This document shows positions 32,647 through 41,491 of a DNA stretch of 64,000 nt, in pieces (position 1 is the stretch's first letter; every line of letters starts with the position of its first letter). Source of the stretch: G965205725 sp965205725 (GTDB taxonomy: Bacteria; Pseudomonadota; Gammaproteobacteria; Pseudomonadales; Halieaceae); assembly GCA_965205725.1 (NCBI GenBank), contig OZ242189.1, forward strand, positions 868,001 through 932,000, written 5' to 3'. The translations under genes and the position numbers were made by a program. The notes below the pieces were generated by a model, which was not told the origin of the DNA, did not search any database, and saw only the letters and a program-made list of their open reading frames with translations.

Positions 32647-33840
32647 ATGAGTATGCCCGGAAGAACTCTCCTGTTGGCTGTCACTGTGGCTGGCATGTGC
32701 TTCGAGAATCCAGCCACGGCACAAAATAGCAACTTGCCGCCACTGACCATCGAAGAGTTTGGTATTATAGAAACTCTGCCCCGGCAGTATCCACCCGATT
32801 GGTTTCTGGTGCATGACGCCTCCTTTTTCCATATGTCGGATGGCAAACTGTATATCCTTGATACGGCGGCTGATCATTTAGCCCAACAGGTGAAAGGTTT
32901 TTTCAACATCTCGTTGATAGGTAGCGTTTACCAATCAGCTCAACGAGGTGAAATCTACGCGACCGAGACGTTTCATTCCAGGGGCACCCGGGGAGACCGC
33001 CTGGACGTACTGACGATCTGGGATACTGAAACTTTGAGTCCGCTGGGGGAGGTTATTCTTGAAGCGGGCAAGCGCTATACGGGCTTACCCCAGCGCAATG
33101 CATTGCTGGCCCTCAATGACGACCGCTGGTTGGCGGTGGCAAATTTTAGCCCGGCCACATCAATTACCCTGATCGACCTGGACAGCAGGAAAATTATTAA
33201 CGAAATCCCGACACCAGGTTGTAGTCTCGTCTATCCCACGGGCAAGAGAGGGTTCAGCTCACTGTGTGCCGATGGTCGTTTCATGAGTAGCGAATTAGAC
33301 CGCGCGGGAAAACTCATTAAGCAGACCAGGACCGACGTGTTTTTTAATTCCGATTCTTCCCCCATCTTTGAACGCCCAGCCATGGTGGATGACATGGCGT
33401 ACTTCCCTACCTTTGCGGGACTTGTTTTCCCGGTGGAGTTGGGAGGCGAGGTTGCCAGGGTAGGCGCGCCCTGGAACCTGGTGCCCGAGTCCCAGCAGAC
33501 GGAGAATTGGGCCCCCGGCGGGATGAGCATCACTGGCGAAGATGACTTGGGTCGCTTTTATGTACTAATGCATCCCGACGCACGCGATGGTAGCCAGAAC
33601 GGTGGTGGCTCCGAAGTCTGGGTTTATGATGCGTCCCTGAAAAAGCGAATCCTCACAATACCCTTGAAGGCATGGGGGCTGTCCCTGGCACTGAGCCGCG
33701 GTGAAAATCCCAGGCTGTTAGTGACCAATCCAACCGACATGAGTCTGGAACTTTACGATGCGCAAAGCGGTGATTTTATCCGCACGATTACTGATTTTGG
33801 TCAGGAGACGCCGTTGATGCTCTATGGAAGCAAGCAGTAA
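32647..33840 (+). CDS. aauB: Amine dehydrogenase large (heavy) subunit, MauB/AauB family
   Basis: Beta-propeller subunit that holds the TTQ-bearing small subunits in an alpha2-beta2 periplasmic enzyme. 397 residues with a signal peptide cleaved after about residue 25 (NPATAQ). Family features include the N-terminal IEEFGIIETLPRQYPPDWFL, LIDLDSRKIINEIPTPGCSL and the C-terminal NPTDMSLELYDAQSGDFIRT. Length matches methylamine and aromatic amine dehydrogenase heavy chains (about 390). The gene order large subunit-E-D-small subunit is that of aau and mau clusters. The aromatic type is favoured by its neighbours (hpa genes, ALDH), not by a residue I can point to. Confidence 0.88.
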   Translation: MSMPGRTLLLAVTVAGMCFENPATAQNSNLPPLTIEEFGIIETLPRQYPPDWFLVHDASFFHMSDGKLYILDTAADHLAQQVKGFFNISLIGSVYQSAQRGEIYATETFHSRGTRGDRLDVLTIWDTETLSPLGEVILEAGKRYTGLPQRNALLALNDDRWLAVANFSPATSITLIDLDSRKIINEIPTPGCSLVYPTGKRGFSSLCADGRFMSSELDRAGKLIKQTRTDVFFNSDSSPIFERPAMVDDMAYFPTFAGLVFPVELGGEVARVGAPWNLVPESQQTENWAPGGMSITGEDDLGRFYVLMHPDARDGSQNGGGSEVWVYDASLKKRILTIPLKAWGLSLALSRGENPRLLVTNPTDMSLELYDAQSGDFIRTITDFGQETPLMLYGSKQ

Positions 33841-34371
33841 ATGTTAATGCCGGATTTAATTGGCAACGGTGTTATCTGGTTTTTTTCCTGGCTGTTTGCA
33901 ATGGCCGCTATTCACAAATTTCGCGCGCCTGAAGATTATCTGCCTCCGCTGCGGGCGTATTTTTCGGTTTTCCCGGTTGGTCAATGGGCCGTGCTGCTAG
34001 TGGCTGTGATGGAAGCATCGCTGGCATTGATGCTGCTGTTGCCACAAACTCGGCTTTATGGCTTGTTAGGCAGCGCAATTGTACTGAGCGTTTACGCTGG
34101 TTTTATGGCTGTGCAAATTTTCAATGGCCATAGAGATCTCAGGTGCGGCTGCGCAAGAGCGGCGTCGCGTGTGGTCGTGAGCCCCGCGCTGGTGCTGAGA
34201 AATCTGGTTTGTGCCGGGTTCGCCATTCTGGCACTGGCGCCCGGCGCTATCGTTCAGGCTGGTTTTGCCGGGCTGGGGCTATCGCTGAGCGTACTGATTT
34301 TTATGGTGGCTGTTTACCTGTGTAGTGAGCAGCTTATTGCCAACGCGCAACAAATGATGGGAGAGCGCTAG
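33841..34371 (+). CDS. aauE: MauE-like membrane protein for TTQ enzyme assembly
   Basis: 176 residues with four to five hydrophobic segments (for example VIWFFSWLFAMAAIHKF, WAVLLVAVMEASLALMLLL, LVCAGFAILALAPGAIVQAG). MauE is needed for stable small-subunit production, probably through redox handling together with MauD; the sequence shows C-G-C in LRCGCARAAS. It starts directly after the large-subunit stop and abuts mauD, so the four genes are one unit. Confidence 0.85.
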   Translation: MLMPDLIGNGVIWFFSWLFAMAAIHKFRAPEDYLPPLRAYFSVFPVGQWAVLLVAVMEASLALMLLLPQTRLYGLLGSAIVLSVYAGFMAVQIFNGHRDLRCGCARAASRVVVSPALVLRNLVCAGFAILALAPGAIVQAGFAGLGLSLSVLIFMVAVYLCSEQLIANAQQMMGER

Positions 34372-34992
34372 ATGGACCTGCTGGTAGTCTCAAATATAGT
34401 TTTGTGGATTGGGTTTATCGCCATGGTCGTGATTAATTTTGCACTGGCGCGCCAGATAGGCGTGCTCTACGAGCGGGTAGCACCAGCGGGAGCCCTGATG
34501 GTGAATCAGAAACTCTCCGTGGGTGACTCGGCACCAGAGCTGGCACTGACTTCGCTGGAGGGAAAAATCGAGGAGGTGGGGAAGATGCTGGATAACAAAT
34601 CGCAGTTGCTGTTTTTTCTGTCTCCGGATTGCCCCATGTGCAACGAGTTGACCCCGGTTTTAAAGTCCGCGGCCAGGGCAGAGGCAGATTGGCTGCGGGT
34701 GACTTTGGCCAGCGATGGTGACGAGTTGGATCACCGGGGCTATTTGGCTAAAAAGGGCCTCGAAAACTTTCCCTATGTCGTATCGGAGTTGTTGGGAAAG
34801 ACCTATGGCGTTGCAAAACTACCCTATGCAGTGCTAATCGATGAAAGCGGAAACATTGCTTCAATGGGAATTGTCAATTCCAGGGAACACCTGGAGAGCC
34901 TGTTTGAGGCTAAGGAGAGGAAGGTGGCATCGATTCAGGACTATATGGCAAAAAAACAGGCGGTACAGTATGTAGAGGCTGACAAGGCATGA
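34372..34992 (+). CDS. aauD: MauD-like thioredoxin-fold protein for disulfide formation
   Basis: 206 residues with one N-terminal membrane span (LLVVSNIVLWIGFIAMVVIN) and a periplasmic thioredoxin-like domain. The redox motif is C87-P-M-C90 in FLSPDCPMCNE. The cis-Pro region is KLPYAVLIDESG. In mau clusters MauD helps form the six disulfides of the small subunit, and the mature small subunit here is Cys-rich. Its stop overlaps the small-subunit start by 4 bases. Confidence 0.88.
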   Translation: MDLLVVSNIVLWIGFIAMVVINFALARQIGVLYERVAPAGALMVNQKLSVGDSAPELALTSLEGKIEEVGKMLDNKSQLLFFLSPDCPMCNELTPVLKSAARAEADWLRVTLASDGDELDHRGYLAKKGLENFPYVVSELLGKTYGVAKLPYAVLIDESGNIASMGIVNSREHLESLFEAKERKVASIQDYMAKKQAVQYVEADKA

Positions 34993-35510
34993 AACTACTC
35001 GACAAATTGTTTGAAAGACAATCGCGAAGCTTAGCGCAGCACAGCTCTCGACGGGGTCTGTTAAAAAGCCTCGGCGGCTTGTTGGTGGGCAGTGCAGCCA
35101 TTCCGCTGTTACCCGTTGCCAGGGCCTCAGGCGCTGAGGCTGTAACGCCTCCGATGGAAGAGGGCGATCCCAATAGTTGCGACTACTGGCGCTATTGCGC
35201 GATTGATGGCTTTTTGTGCGGTTGCTGTGGGGGCTCATACAATACCTGCCCGCCGGGAACGGAGATGTCACCCATCACATGGATCGGAACCTGTCGCAAT
35301 CCCGTCGATGGGCGCAACTATGTCATCTCGTACAACGATTGTTGCGGTAAATCTTCCTGCGGCGCCTGTTTGTGCCAGCGCGACGAGGGCGACAGGCCGC
35401 CTTACAGACCGGACAAAACCAACGATGTGAATTGGTGTCTTGGCACCAGCAGTGCGGTCTATCACTGTTCCACGGCCGTGGTGGCAGGGGTTGCGTTCGA
35501 AGAACAATGA
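34989..35510 (+). CDS. aauA: TTQ amine dehydrogenase small (light) subunit
   Basis: Catalytic subunit carrying tryptophan tryptophylquinone. 173 residues with a Tat-type leader (S-R-R-G-L-L near residues 20-25). All cofactor residues are visible: Trp98 (ITWIGTCRNP) and Trp149 (DVNWCLG) are 51 apart, as are Trp57/Trp108 of methylamine dehydrogenase; Asp73 and Asp117 match the two Asp residues needed for TTQ formation. Twelve or more cysteines lie in the patterns expected for six disulfides (LCGCCGG, NDCCG, CGACLC). Electrons would go to a periplasmic cupredoxin or cytochrome, probably the two downstream cytochromes. Amine specificity cannot be read from sequence. Confidence 0.93.
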   Translation: MKLLDKLFERQSRSLAQHSSRRGLLKSLGGLLVGSAAIPLLPVARASGAEAVTPPMEEGDPNSCDYWRYCAIDGFLCGCCGGSYNTCPPGTEMSPITWIGTCRNPVDGRNYVISYNDCCGKSSCGACLCQRDEGDRPPYRPDKTNDVNWCLGTSSAVYHCSTAVVAGVAFEEQ

Positions 35511-35932
35511 GATGGCTGATATTCCCGTTATTGCTGGTGATGACAGGCGGTGCCAGCGGCGAGGAAATTAATTTCTCGCGAGCGCACTATAATTACCAGG
35601 TGTTTTGCCAGGGCTGCCACACTCCGGATGGTAGCGGTGCCCAATCAGTACCCAGAATGAAGGACCATGTAGGCCGCTTTCTGGATTCCACTGAAGGGCG
35701 TGAATACCTCGTGCGGGTACCGGGTTCAGCAACATCGGCGCTGGATTCCAGGCAATTAGCAGAAGTGCTGAACTGGATTGTTCTGGAATTTTCCGGGGCC
35801 AGCGCGGGTGATGATTTTCAGCGATACACCGAACAGGAAGTGGCTCGTTTGCGTCAATATCCACTCAATGAGGTAGAGCAATATCGGGTCCGGCTTTTGG
35901 CGGGACTAGTTGGCAGCCAGACCGCGGAGTAA
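35507..35932 (+). CDS. Periplasmic monoheme c-type cytochrome
   Basis: 141 residues from the ATG at 35507, which overlaps the small-subunit stop (ATGA). Signal peptide MRWLIFPLLLVMTGGASG; heme site C34-Q-G-C37-H38; a Met in SVPRMKDHVG may be the sixth ligand. A longer open frame to 35372 lies inside the small-subunit gene and is rejected. Similar small cytochromes follow aau genes and can be electron acceptors or assembly factors. Confidence 0.85.
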   Translation: MRWLIFPLLLVMTGGASGEEINFSRAHYNYQVFCQGCHTPDGSGAQSVPRMKDHVGRFLDSTEGREYLVRVPGSATSALDSRQLAEVLNWIVLEFSGASAGDDFQRYTEQEVARLRQYPLNEVEQYRVRLLAGLVGSQTAE

Positions 35933-35937
35933 GTGTG

Positions 35938-36495
35938 ATGAGAAATCTGATTTTTATCAGCCTGGTACTACTTTTTGCTTCCCCTTTGTTATCGGCGCAG
36001 GATATTCCCGCCAAAGCTGCTACCTGCGTCGCCTGCCATGGGGCAAGAGGCGTTTCCGAAAATGCTCAATGGCCGAATCTTGCCGGCCAAAAAGCGGCCT
36101 ATCTGGTCGATCAGATTACGGCTTTCCGGGACGGCGAGCGCAGCGATCCTCTGATGGCCCCAGTGGTTGCCCAACTAACGGATAGCGAGATCGCAAATCT
36201 GGCCAGCTACTACGCGGCCCAGACACCCGCGGCGGCTGCAAACGGTGATTCTAGCCTGGTGGCCAAAGGCGAGAATCTGGCAGCCTACTGCAAGGCTTGT
36301 CACGGTGTGAAGGGGCAGCCGGTCGCGAAAGTGTGGCCCAATCTCGCCGGACAACAGGCCCAGTATCTACAGCAACAGTTGTCGGCATTTAAGCGTGGAG
36401 AGCGTGTCAGCCCGCTGATGCACACAGTGCTCATGCCAATTGATGAAGAAAATTTTGCCGCCCTGGCTGCCTATTACAGTCAGTTGTCCCTTTGA
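35938..36495 (+). CDS. Diheme cytochrome c, c4/c553-like
   Basis: 185 residues. Signal peptide ending LLSAQ; two repeated domains with heme motifs C30-V-A-C33-H34 and C118-K-A-C121-H122, each followed by WPNLAGQ and a later Met (DPLMAPV, SPLMHTV) suited as sixth ligand. That tandem layout is cytochrome c4. It is too small and lacks the features of MauG (about 370 residues), so it is more likely an electron carrier between the dehydrogenase and the oxidase than the TTQ-forming enzyme. Confidence 0.88.
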   Translation: MRNLIFISLVLLFASPLLSAQDIPAKAATCVACHGARGVSENAQWPNLAGQKAAYLVDQITAFRDGERSDPLMAPVVAQLTDSEIANLASYYAAQTPAAAANGDSSLVAKGENLAAYCKACHGVKGQPVAKVWPNLAGQQAQYLQQQLSAFKRGERVSPLMHTVLMPIDEENFAALAAYYSQLSL

Positions 36496-36511
36496 ACCGA
36501 ATGACCCGAAG

Positions 36512-37537
36512 ATGGAATTTGAGCCGACCCTTTCACCGCGATTTGTAGCGTATGTGCGCGATTACCTGATGGACCGGGAAATCGAACCGGAGCCCATTTT
36601 TGCCGAATGTGGTATCCCCGCCTCCAGGGATGAGGAGTACGATACTCCACTGGCAGTCGCACAGGTCGCGGCGCTGTTTGAGCTGGCAGCAAAGCATAGC
36701 AATAACCCCTGTATGGGCATGAATATGGGGCGGGATTATCACTATGAGGCCAGTAGCTTACTTATATTGGCCATGCTTTCAGCTCCGTCTGTGGAGGAGG
36801 GGCTAAAGTGCCTCAATCGCTATGACAAATATGTCGATACAGGCATCGAAACCAGTTTCGATTTCAGTTCGCCGCAGGTCGAGTTTGGAGCCAGGCTGCT
36901 TGTCTCCGAGGACATGAACGTCGATCAACTCAATGAGTATCTGATGGTTTTTCTGGTTAAGGCCCTCAACATGGCAACGAAGAAACCGGTGCCTCTGAAG
37001 GAGGTCTGGCTGTCCCATTCGTGTAATCAGAACATCGAAGCGCTGGAGCAATTTATGGGTGTTCCAGTGAAATTTTCGCGCACCCATAACAAACTGGTCT
37101 TCGAACGATCCTATCTACAGGAGCGCTTTTTTACCAGCAACGGGCTGCTGTACGAAATTCTCATCAACGCCTTAAAAACGTATTTCTCCTCGGTGGCCGA
37201 GCAAAATGGTTTTGTTGATGTGGTCTGCCGCGAGATTGCGCGGCTGGGGAATGATGAACTCCCCAATTACGAGTTGATCGCAGAGCGCCTGGCAATTTCC
37301 CCAAGAACGCTGAGGCGTCGCCTGGCTGAGGAGGGGTACAGTTTTCAGGAAGCCAAAAACCTGACCAGAGAAAAGCGCGCAAAATACTATCTCAGCCAGA
37401 CCAACATGCCCCTGGCGGAAATTGCCTTCGAGCTGGGTTTTTCTGAGCTCAGCGCTTTTAGTCGTGCTTTTCGCTCCTGGGTCAAAGAAACCCCGCATTC
37501 CTATCGAGAGAACTTCAAACACTTGCTGCGAGCTTGA
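36512..37537 (+). CDS. AraC-family regulator (ArgR/OruR-type N-terminus)
   Basis: 341 residues from the ATG at 36512 (MEFEPTLSPRFVAYVRDYLM); a 24-codon extension lies in the cytochrome gene. The N-terminal domain is the AraC-N type seen in amine and amino acid regulators (YEASSLLILAMLSAPSVEEG). The C-terminal double HTH reads IAERLAISPRTLRRRLAEEG and LAEIAFELGFSELSAFSRAF. It starts 16 bases after the cytochrome gene, so it may be transcribed with the amine dehydrogenase genes. An activator responding to the amine or its acid is likely. Confidence 0.9.
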   Translation: MEFEPTLSPRFVAYVRDYLMDREIEPEPIFAECGIPASRDEEYDTPLAVAQVAALFELAAKHSNNPCMGMNMGRDYHYEASSLLILAMLSAPSVEEGLKCLNRYDKYVDTGIETSFDFSSPQVEFGARLLVSEDMNVDQLNEYLMVFLVKALNMATKKPVPLKEVWLSHSCNQNIEALEQFMGVPVKFSRTHNKLVFERSYLQERFFTSNGLLYEILINALKTYFSSVAEQNGFVDVVCREIARLGNDELPNYELIAERLAISPRTLRRRLAEEGYSFQEAKNLTREKRAKYYLSQTNMPLAEIAFELGFSELSAFSRAFRSWVKETPHSYRENFKHLLRA

Positions 37538-37615
37538 AAGAGGCTCTTCGCAACGACGCTATACCTGCTATCACCCGCTATCGGGTTTAGGATTCGCTTT
37601 TTATTTGAATGACCA

Positions 37616-37777
37616 GAGGCCCTTGCAGGGACGATGGTTGCGCTTTCAGGCGAGGCAAAAACCCACGCAATGAGGGAGTTTATGCCTGTAAATGCCCGAT
37701 TGAGTACGATTTTACCCACAGCAGGCGCTTTCAGGCGACGCAGTGTGCCGGTGAAATGGCTTTCGTGCAAAGGTCTC
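37616..37777 (+). mobile_element. MITE-like dispersed repeat, copy C
   Basis: Left end drifted (GAGGCCCTTGCAGGGA); right end GTGCAAAGGTCTC intact. The interior matches copy A almost base for base over CGCAATGAGGGAG, GATTGAGTACGATTTTACC and GGTGAAATGGCTTTCGTG. It sits 122 bases before the second TonB receptor start and just after the AraC gene. Confidence 0.82.
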
Positions 37778-37899
37778 TATCAATCATTTGGTCAAATGAT
37801 TGTCCTCTTATGTCAATGGTCTGGGGTCCGTGATCAGTATCATAAATGGTTGGTACAGTAAGCCCAATCACACAGAAAACTGGAATCTGGAGAGATGCA

Positions 37900-40263
37900 A
37901 TGCGCCATCCACGCCACCCGATCACTTGCACAACAACACTCGCTGTCACCTTCGGTGCCATTTTTACTGGCAATGCCGTAATGGCCGCCCTGCTGGAGGA
38001 GGTTATTGTCACGGCCCAGAAACGCGAACAGAGCGTCAACGAGGTACCCATTACGATTACTGCATTGTCTGCAGAAATGGTGACCAACCTGGGTGTGCGC
38101 ACCATGGAAGACATGGCGATGACAACACCGGGACTGGTGGTGAATGCGACAGCGGCGACGGGCACCTCTTCCTGGTCTATTCGCGGGGTTGGATTTCAGG
38201 ATTACTCAACGGCTGCCTCATCCACGGTAGGTATTTATTTCGATGAAATTGCGTTTCCCTATCCGGCGATGGTGACGGGTCAGTTCTTTGACATTGGCCG
38301 TATCGAAGTGTTGAAGGGGCCGCAAGGTGATCTTTATGGCCGTAACACGACCGCCGGCCAGGTGAGTTTCCACAGTGCGCGACCCACTGATGAATTTGAG
38401 GCGGGGTTTACCGCAGGCATCGCCAATTATTCCCAGTACGAGCTTGAAGGCTACGCCAGTGGTGCACTGAGCGATACTGCGCGGGCGCGGGTCGCATTCA
38501 AAACTGTCCAGCGGCAGGATGGATGGCAGGAAAGCCTGAGCAGACCCGGTGATAAACTCGGCGAAGTAGAAACCTACTCCATACGAGCACTGCTGGATTG
38601 GGATGTCAGTGAAGATTTTGCCGCCTCGTTTAATGTTCATTACAACGACGACCAGTCAGATGGCATCGCCACAACACCAGTAGACGGCAGGTTGATTGGG
38701 CTCAATCAAGTGGAAAACTCACTTAGCCCCCATACCGGGCTGACCTACGACGATTTGACTATCTATTCCGTCGACGACAACGAAAAGGCCGACTGGACCA
38801 ACGGACCTGGCGGGGCTTTGCGACCGCAGCGCGACAATCAACAGTACGGCGCCAGTATAAAGCTCGTTTGGAACACAGGCGACCTGGAGATTACTTCTGT
38901 GACAGGCCTGGAGAAGTTCGAGCGTGAAGAGGCCAATGACTGGGATGGTTCGGCATTACTGGATTCGAGCAATATCAATGTGACAGATATCGAGGTTTTC
39001 TCTCAGGAGCTTCGCGCTTCTTCCCAGTGGGGCGATGACATCTCCTGGATCGCTGGCCTTTACTACGCCGCCGATGAAATCGATGAAGACTACAACTACT
39101 TCTTTGGCGAGGGTTTTTTCGGGGTCAATCAACTCGATACCAATTACAAGGTTGAAACCGATACCATGGCCGCCTATATCCACGCCGAGTGGGACATCAA
39201 TGAGCAATGGGGTTTTACTGTCGGTGCACGCTACACCGAAGATGAGCGCGACTTTGAAGGCTGTACTAATGACGCGACCCCACCTGACCTGGACGTGCCG
39301 GGGGTTCCGCTACACGATTTTCTGGCCGGAGTACTCCCTCCCTTCGTTCCGCAAATTGAACCAAACACTTGCGGAGTACCGGATCTCGCTACGTTCGTAC
39401 CGCCGTTCACCGGACCCTTTATACCGGAAACCCTGGAAGCCGATATATCGGCGGACGAGTGGATGTGGAAAGTCGGTGTCGATTTCACCCCAAACTCTGA
39501 TGTCCTGACGTATTTTAATATTTCCAGGGGTTTTAAGTCGGGGGGCTTTAACGGCGCCAACCTTAATACTGTTCAGCAGTTGGGGCCTTACGATCTGGAA
39601 GAACTGTTGTCCTACGAATCGGGCTTTAAAGCGACCTTGCTTGAGGAAACCATGCAGTTAAATGGCGCCGTCTTTTATTATGACTATACCGACAAGCAGG
39701 AGCGTGGCCGCGCTGTAACGCCTGTCGGTATTATTTCGGGGCTTACCAATATTCCCGAATCGGAGATCGTCGGAGCAGAACTGCAATTGCAGTGGTATCC
39801 AACGGGGCGTTTGGCGATTGACATAAGCGCATCGTATCTGGATAGCAAAATTAAAAAGTACGATGCGGTTCAGGCCGAGAGTGAGCTCACAAATCTTGTT
39901 ACCCGAGACGCATCCGGTTTGGAGTTAGCCAATGCCCCTGAGTTTTCCTACAACATCACCACCAGCTATGAATTTTCTATTGGCAAAAATCTCGTATTAA
40001 AGCCAGCGTTAGACTATTTGTATCGCGATTCTGTCGAGGGTGCGCCCTTTACGCCCCAGCAGGCACGCGAAAGCTATTTTTTGCTCAATGTTCGTCTTGG
40101 CCTGTATAGCAATGCCAACCAGAAGTGGCAACTCACTGCCTGGTCTCGCAATGTTGCGGATGAAGACTACTACGCCAGTGCTTTTACCGGAGGCAACGTC
40201 TGGTATGTGCGCAGCAACGGCATGCCCAGAACGTTCGGCTTAACGCTTGATTATAAAATTTAA
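37900..40263 (+). CDS. TonB-dependent outer-membrane receptor
   Basis: 787 residues from the ATG at 37900, preceded by GGAGAG; an upstream 18-codon extension adds no signal. Signal peptide ends near AVMAAL; TonB-box-like LLEEVIVTAQKREQSVNEVP; plug motif IEVLKGPQGDLYGRNTTAG. The long barrel ends in LTLDYKI. It is the first gene of a group with a histone-deacetylase-like amidohydrolase, a YtcJ-like amidohydrolase and an amidase, so it may import an acylated amine for periplasmic or cytoplasmic hydrolysis. Substrate unknown. Confidence 0.92.
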   Translation: MRHPRHPITCTTTLAVTFGAIFTGNAVMAALLEEVIVTAQKREQSVNEVPITITALSAEMVTNLGVRTMEDMAMTTPGLVVNATAATGTSSWSIRGVGFQDYSTAASSTVGIYFDEIAFPYPAMVTGQFFDIGRIEVLKGPQGDLYGRNTTAGQVSFHSARPTDEFEAGFTAGIANYSQYELEGYASGALSDTARARVAFKTVQRQDGWQESLSRPGDKLGEVETYSIRALLDWDVSEDFAASFNVHYNDDQSDGIATTPVDGRLIGLNQVENSLSPHTGLTYDDLTIYSVDDNEKADWTNGPGGALRPQRDNQQYGASIKLVWNTGDLEITSVTGLEKFEREEANDWDGSALLDSSNINVTDIEVFSQELRASSQWGDDISWIAGLYYAADEIDEDYNYFFGEGFFGVNQLDTNYKVETDTMAAYIHAEWDINEQWGFTVGARYTEDERDFEGCTNDATPPDLDVPGVPLHDFLAGVLPPFVPQIEPNTCGVPDLATFVPPFTGPFIPETLEADISADEWMWKVGVDFTPNSDVLTYFNISRGFKSGGFNGANLNTVQQLGPYDLEELLSYESGFKATLLEETMQLNGAVFYYDYTDKQERGRAVTPVGIISGLTNIPESEIVGAELQLQWYPTGRLAIDISASYLDSKIKKYDAVQAESELTNLVTRDASGLELANAPEFSYNITTSYEFSIGKNLVLKPALDYLYRDSVEGAPFTPQQARESYFLLNVRLGLYSNANQKWQLTAWSRNVADEDYYASAFTGGNVWYVRSNGMPRTFGLTLDYKI

Positions 40264-40349
40264 ATTACAGGGAGCCGTTTTGTGCCGTCCTGTTTACCCG
40301 CCTGACCAGCACAGGTTTGCATTGAGCTACCACACACGAGGACACGATA

Positions 40350-41456
40350 ATGACAACGGGCCTGGTCTGGAATGAACGGTATATGTGGCATAACACTGGC
40401 AATGCTGCGGGAGTTATGCCGGCGGGGTTTGGGGTGGAGCCTTATCAGCACGCCGAAAACCCCGATACAAAACGTCGCTTAAAAAATCTGTTGGATGCCA
40501 GCGGCCTGACTGACCAGCTTACCCGCATTGCCGACCGAACCGCTTCTGAGGAAGAGGTTTTGCGAGTTCATACCAGCGCTTATTTGTCGAAGTTGCGTGA
40601 ACTCAATGAAACCGGTGGCGACGCGGGGGTTTTTACACCCATTGGGCCAGGTTCTCTGGATATCGCGCTGTTATCCGCAGGGGGAGTCATCGCTCTGGCG
40701 GATGCCATACTGGGCGGCTCGGTCGATAATGGCTATGCGCTGGTCAGGCCTCCGGGGCACCACGCTCTGGCCAATGAAGGCATGGGGTTTTGCCTGCTGT
40801 GCAATGGTGCGATTGCCGGTAAATACGCCCTGGAGGTTCGCGGTTTATCGAGAATCGCCTATGTCGATTGGGATGTGCATCACGGCAACGGTACGCAGCA
40901 GGCGTTTTACGAAGACTCCAGGGCACTCACGATTTCTATTCACCAGGACAATTGTTTTCCGCCTGACAGTGGGCTCATGGATGATATTGGGCAAGGCCGG
41001 GGTGAGGGTTACAATCTGAACCTGCCGTTGCCGCCGGGCACCGGTGTTGGTGCCTACACAGCAGCACTCGAGCGCGTGGTGGTGCCGGCACTCAGAGCGT
41101 TCAAACCTGATATGATTTTTGTTCCCTGCGGATTTGACGCAGGGGCCTATGACCCTCTCGGACGACAAATGATGACCAGCGAGGGTTACAGCCGCTTAAC
41201 TCAAATACTGATGATGGCTGCCGATGAGTTGTGCGCGGGAAAGCTGATTATGTTTCATGAGGGTGGCTATAATGCTTCGACTGTGCCGTACCACGGTCTG
41301 GCGGTTATAGAAACACTCAGTGGTCTCAATTCGGGCATGGATGACCCATTCCACGCGATACATACCGGTCTGGCAGGGCAAGATTTGCAACCGCATCAGG
41401 ACGAGGTCATCGTCAGGGGGGAGATGTTGCTGGAGAAGCTGGTTACAGACTGGTGA
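40350..41456 (+). CDS. Class II histone deacetylase-like amidohydrolase (acetylpolyamine type)
   Basis: Zinc-dependent deacetylase fold, 368 residues. Motifs are complete: LVRPPGHHALANEGMGFC (catalytic His pair), YVDWDVHHGNGTQQAFY (zinc Asp and His) and FVPCGFDAGAYDPLG (zinc Asp). Bacterial members remove acetyl groups from polyamines and other small amides. No signal peptide, so it acts in the cytoplasm. Near the amine dehydrogenase and amidase, releasing a free amine from an N-acetyl form is a reasonable inference. Confidence 0.9.
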   Translation: MTTGLVWNERYMWHNTGNAAGVMPAGFGVEPYQHAENPDTKRRLKNLLDASGLTDQLTRIADRTASEEEVLRVHTSAYLSKLRELNETGGDAGVFTPIGPGSLDIALLSAGGVIALADAILGGSVDNGYALVRPPGHHALANEGMGFCLLCNGAIAGKYALEVRGLSRIAYVDWDVHHGNGTQQAFYEDSRALTISIHQDNCFPPDSGLMDDIGQGRGEGYNLNLPLPPGTGVGAYTAALERVVVPALRAFKPDMIFVPCGFDAGAYDPLGRQMMTSEGYSRLTQILMMAADELCAGKLIMFHEGGYNASTVPYHGLAVIETLSGLNSGMDDPFHAIHTGLAGQDLQPHQDEVIVRGEMLLEKLVTDW

Positions 41457-41491
41457 TTGAGAAAGTAAATTAAAAGAGAGATCGTCGCACT

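Noticed and set aside
35938..36495. MauG
   Set aside because: About half the expected length and arranged as two c4-like heme domains.
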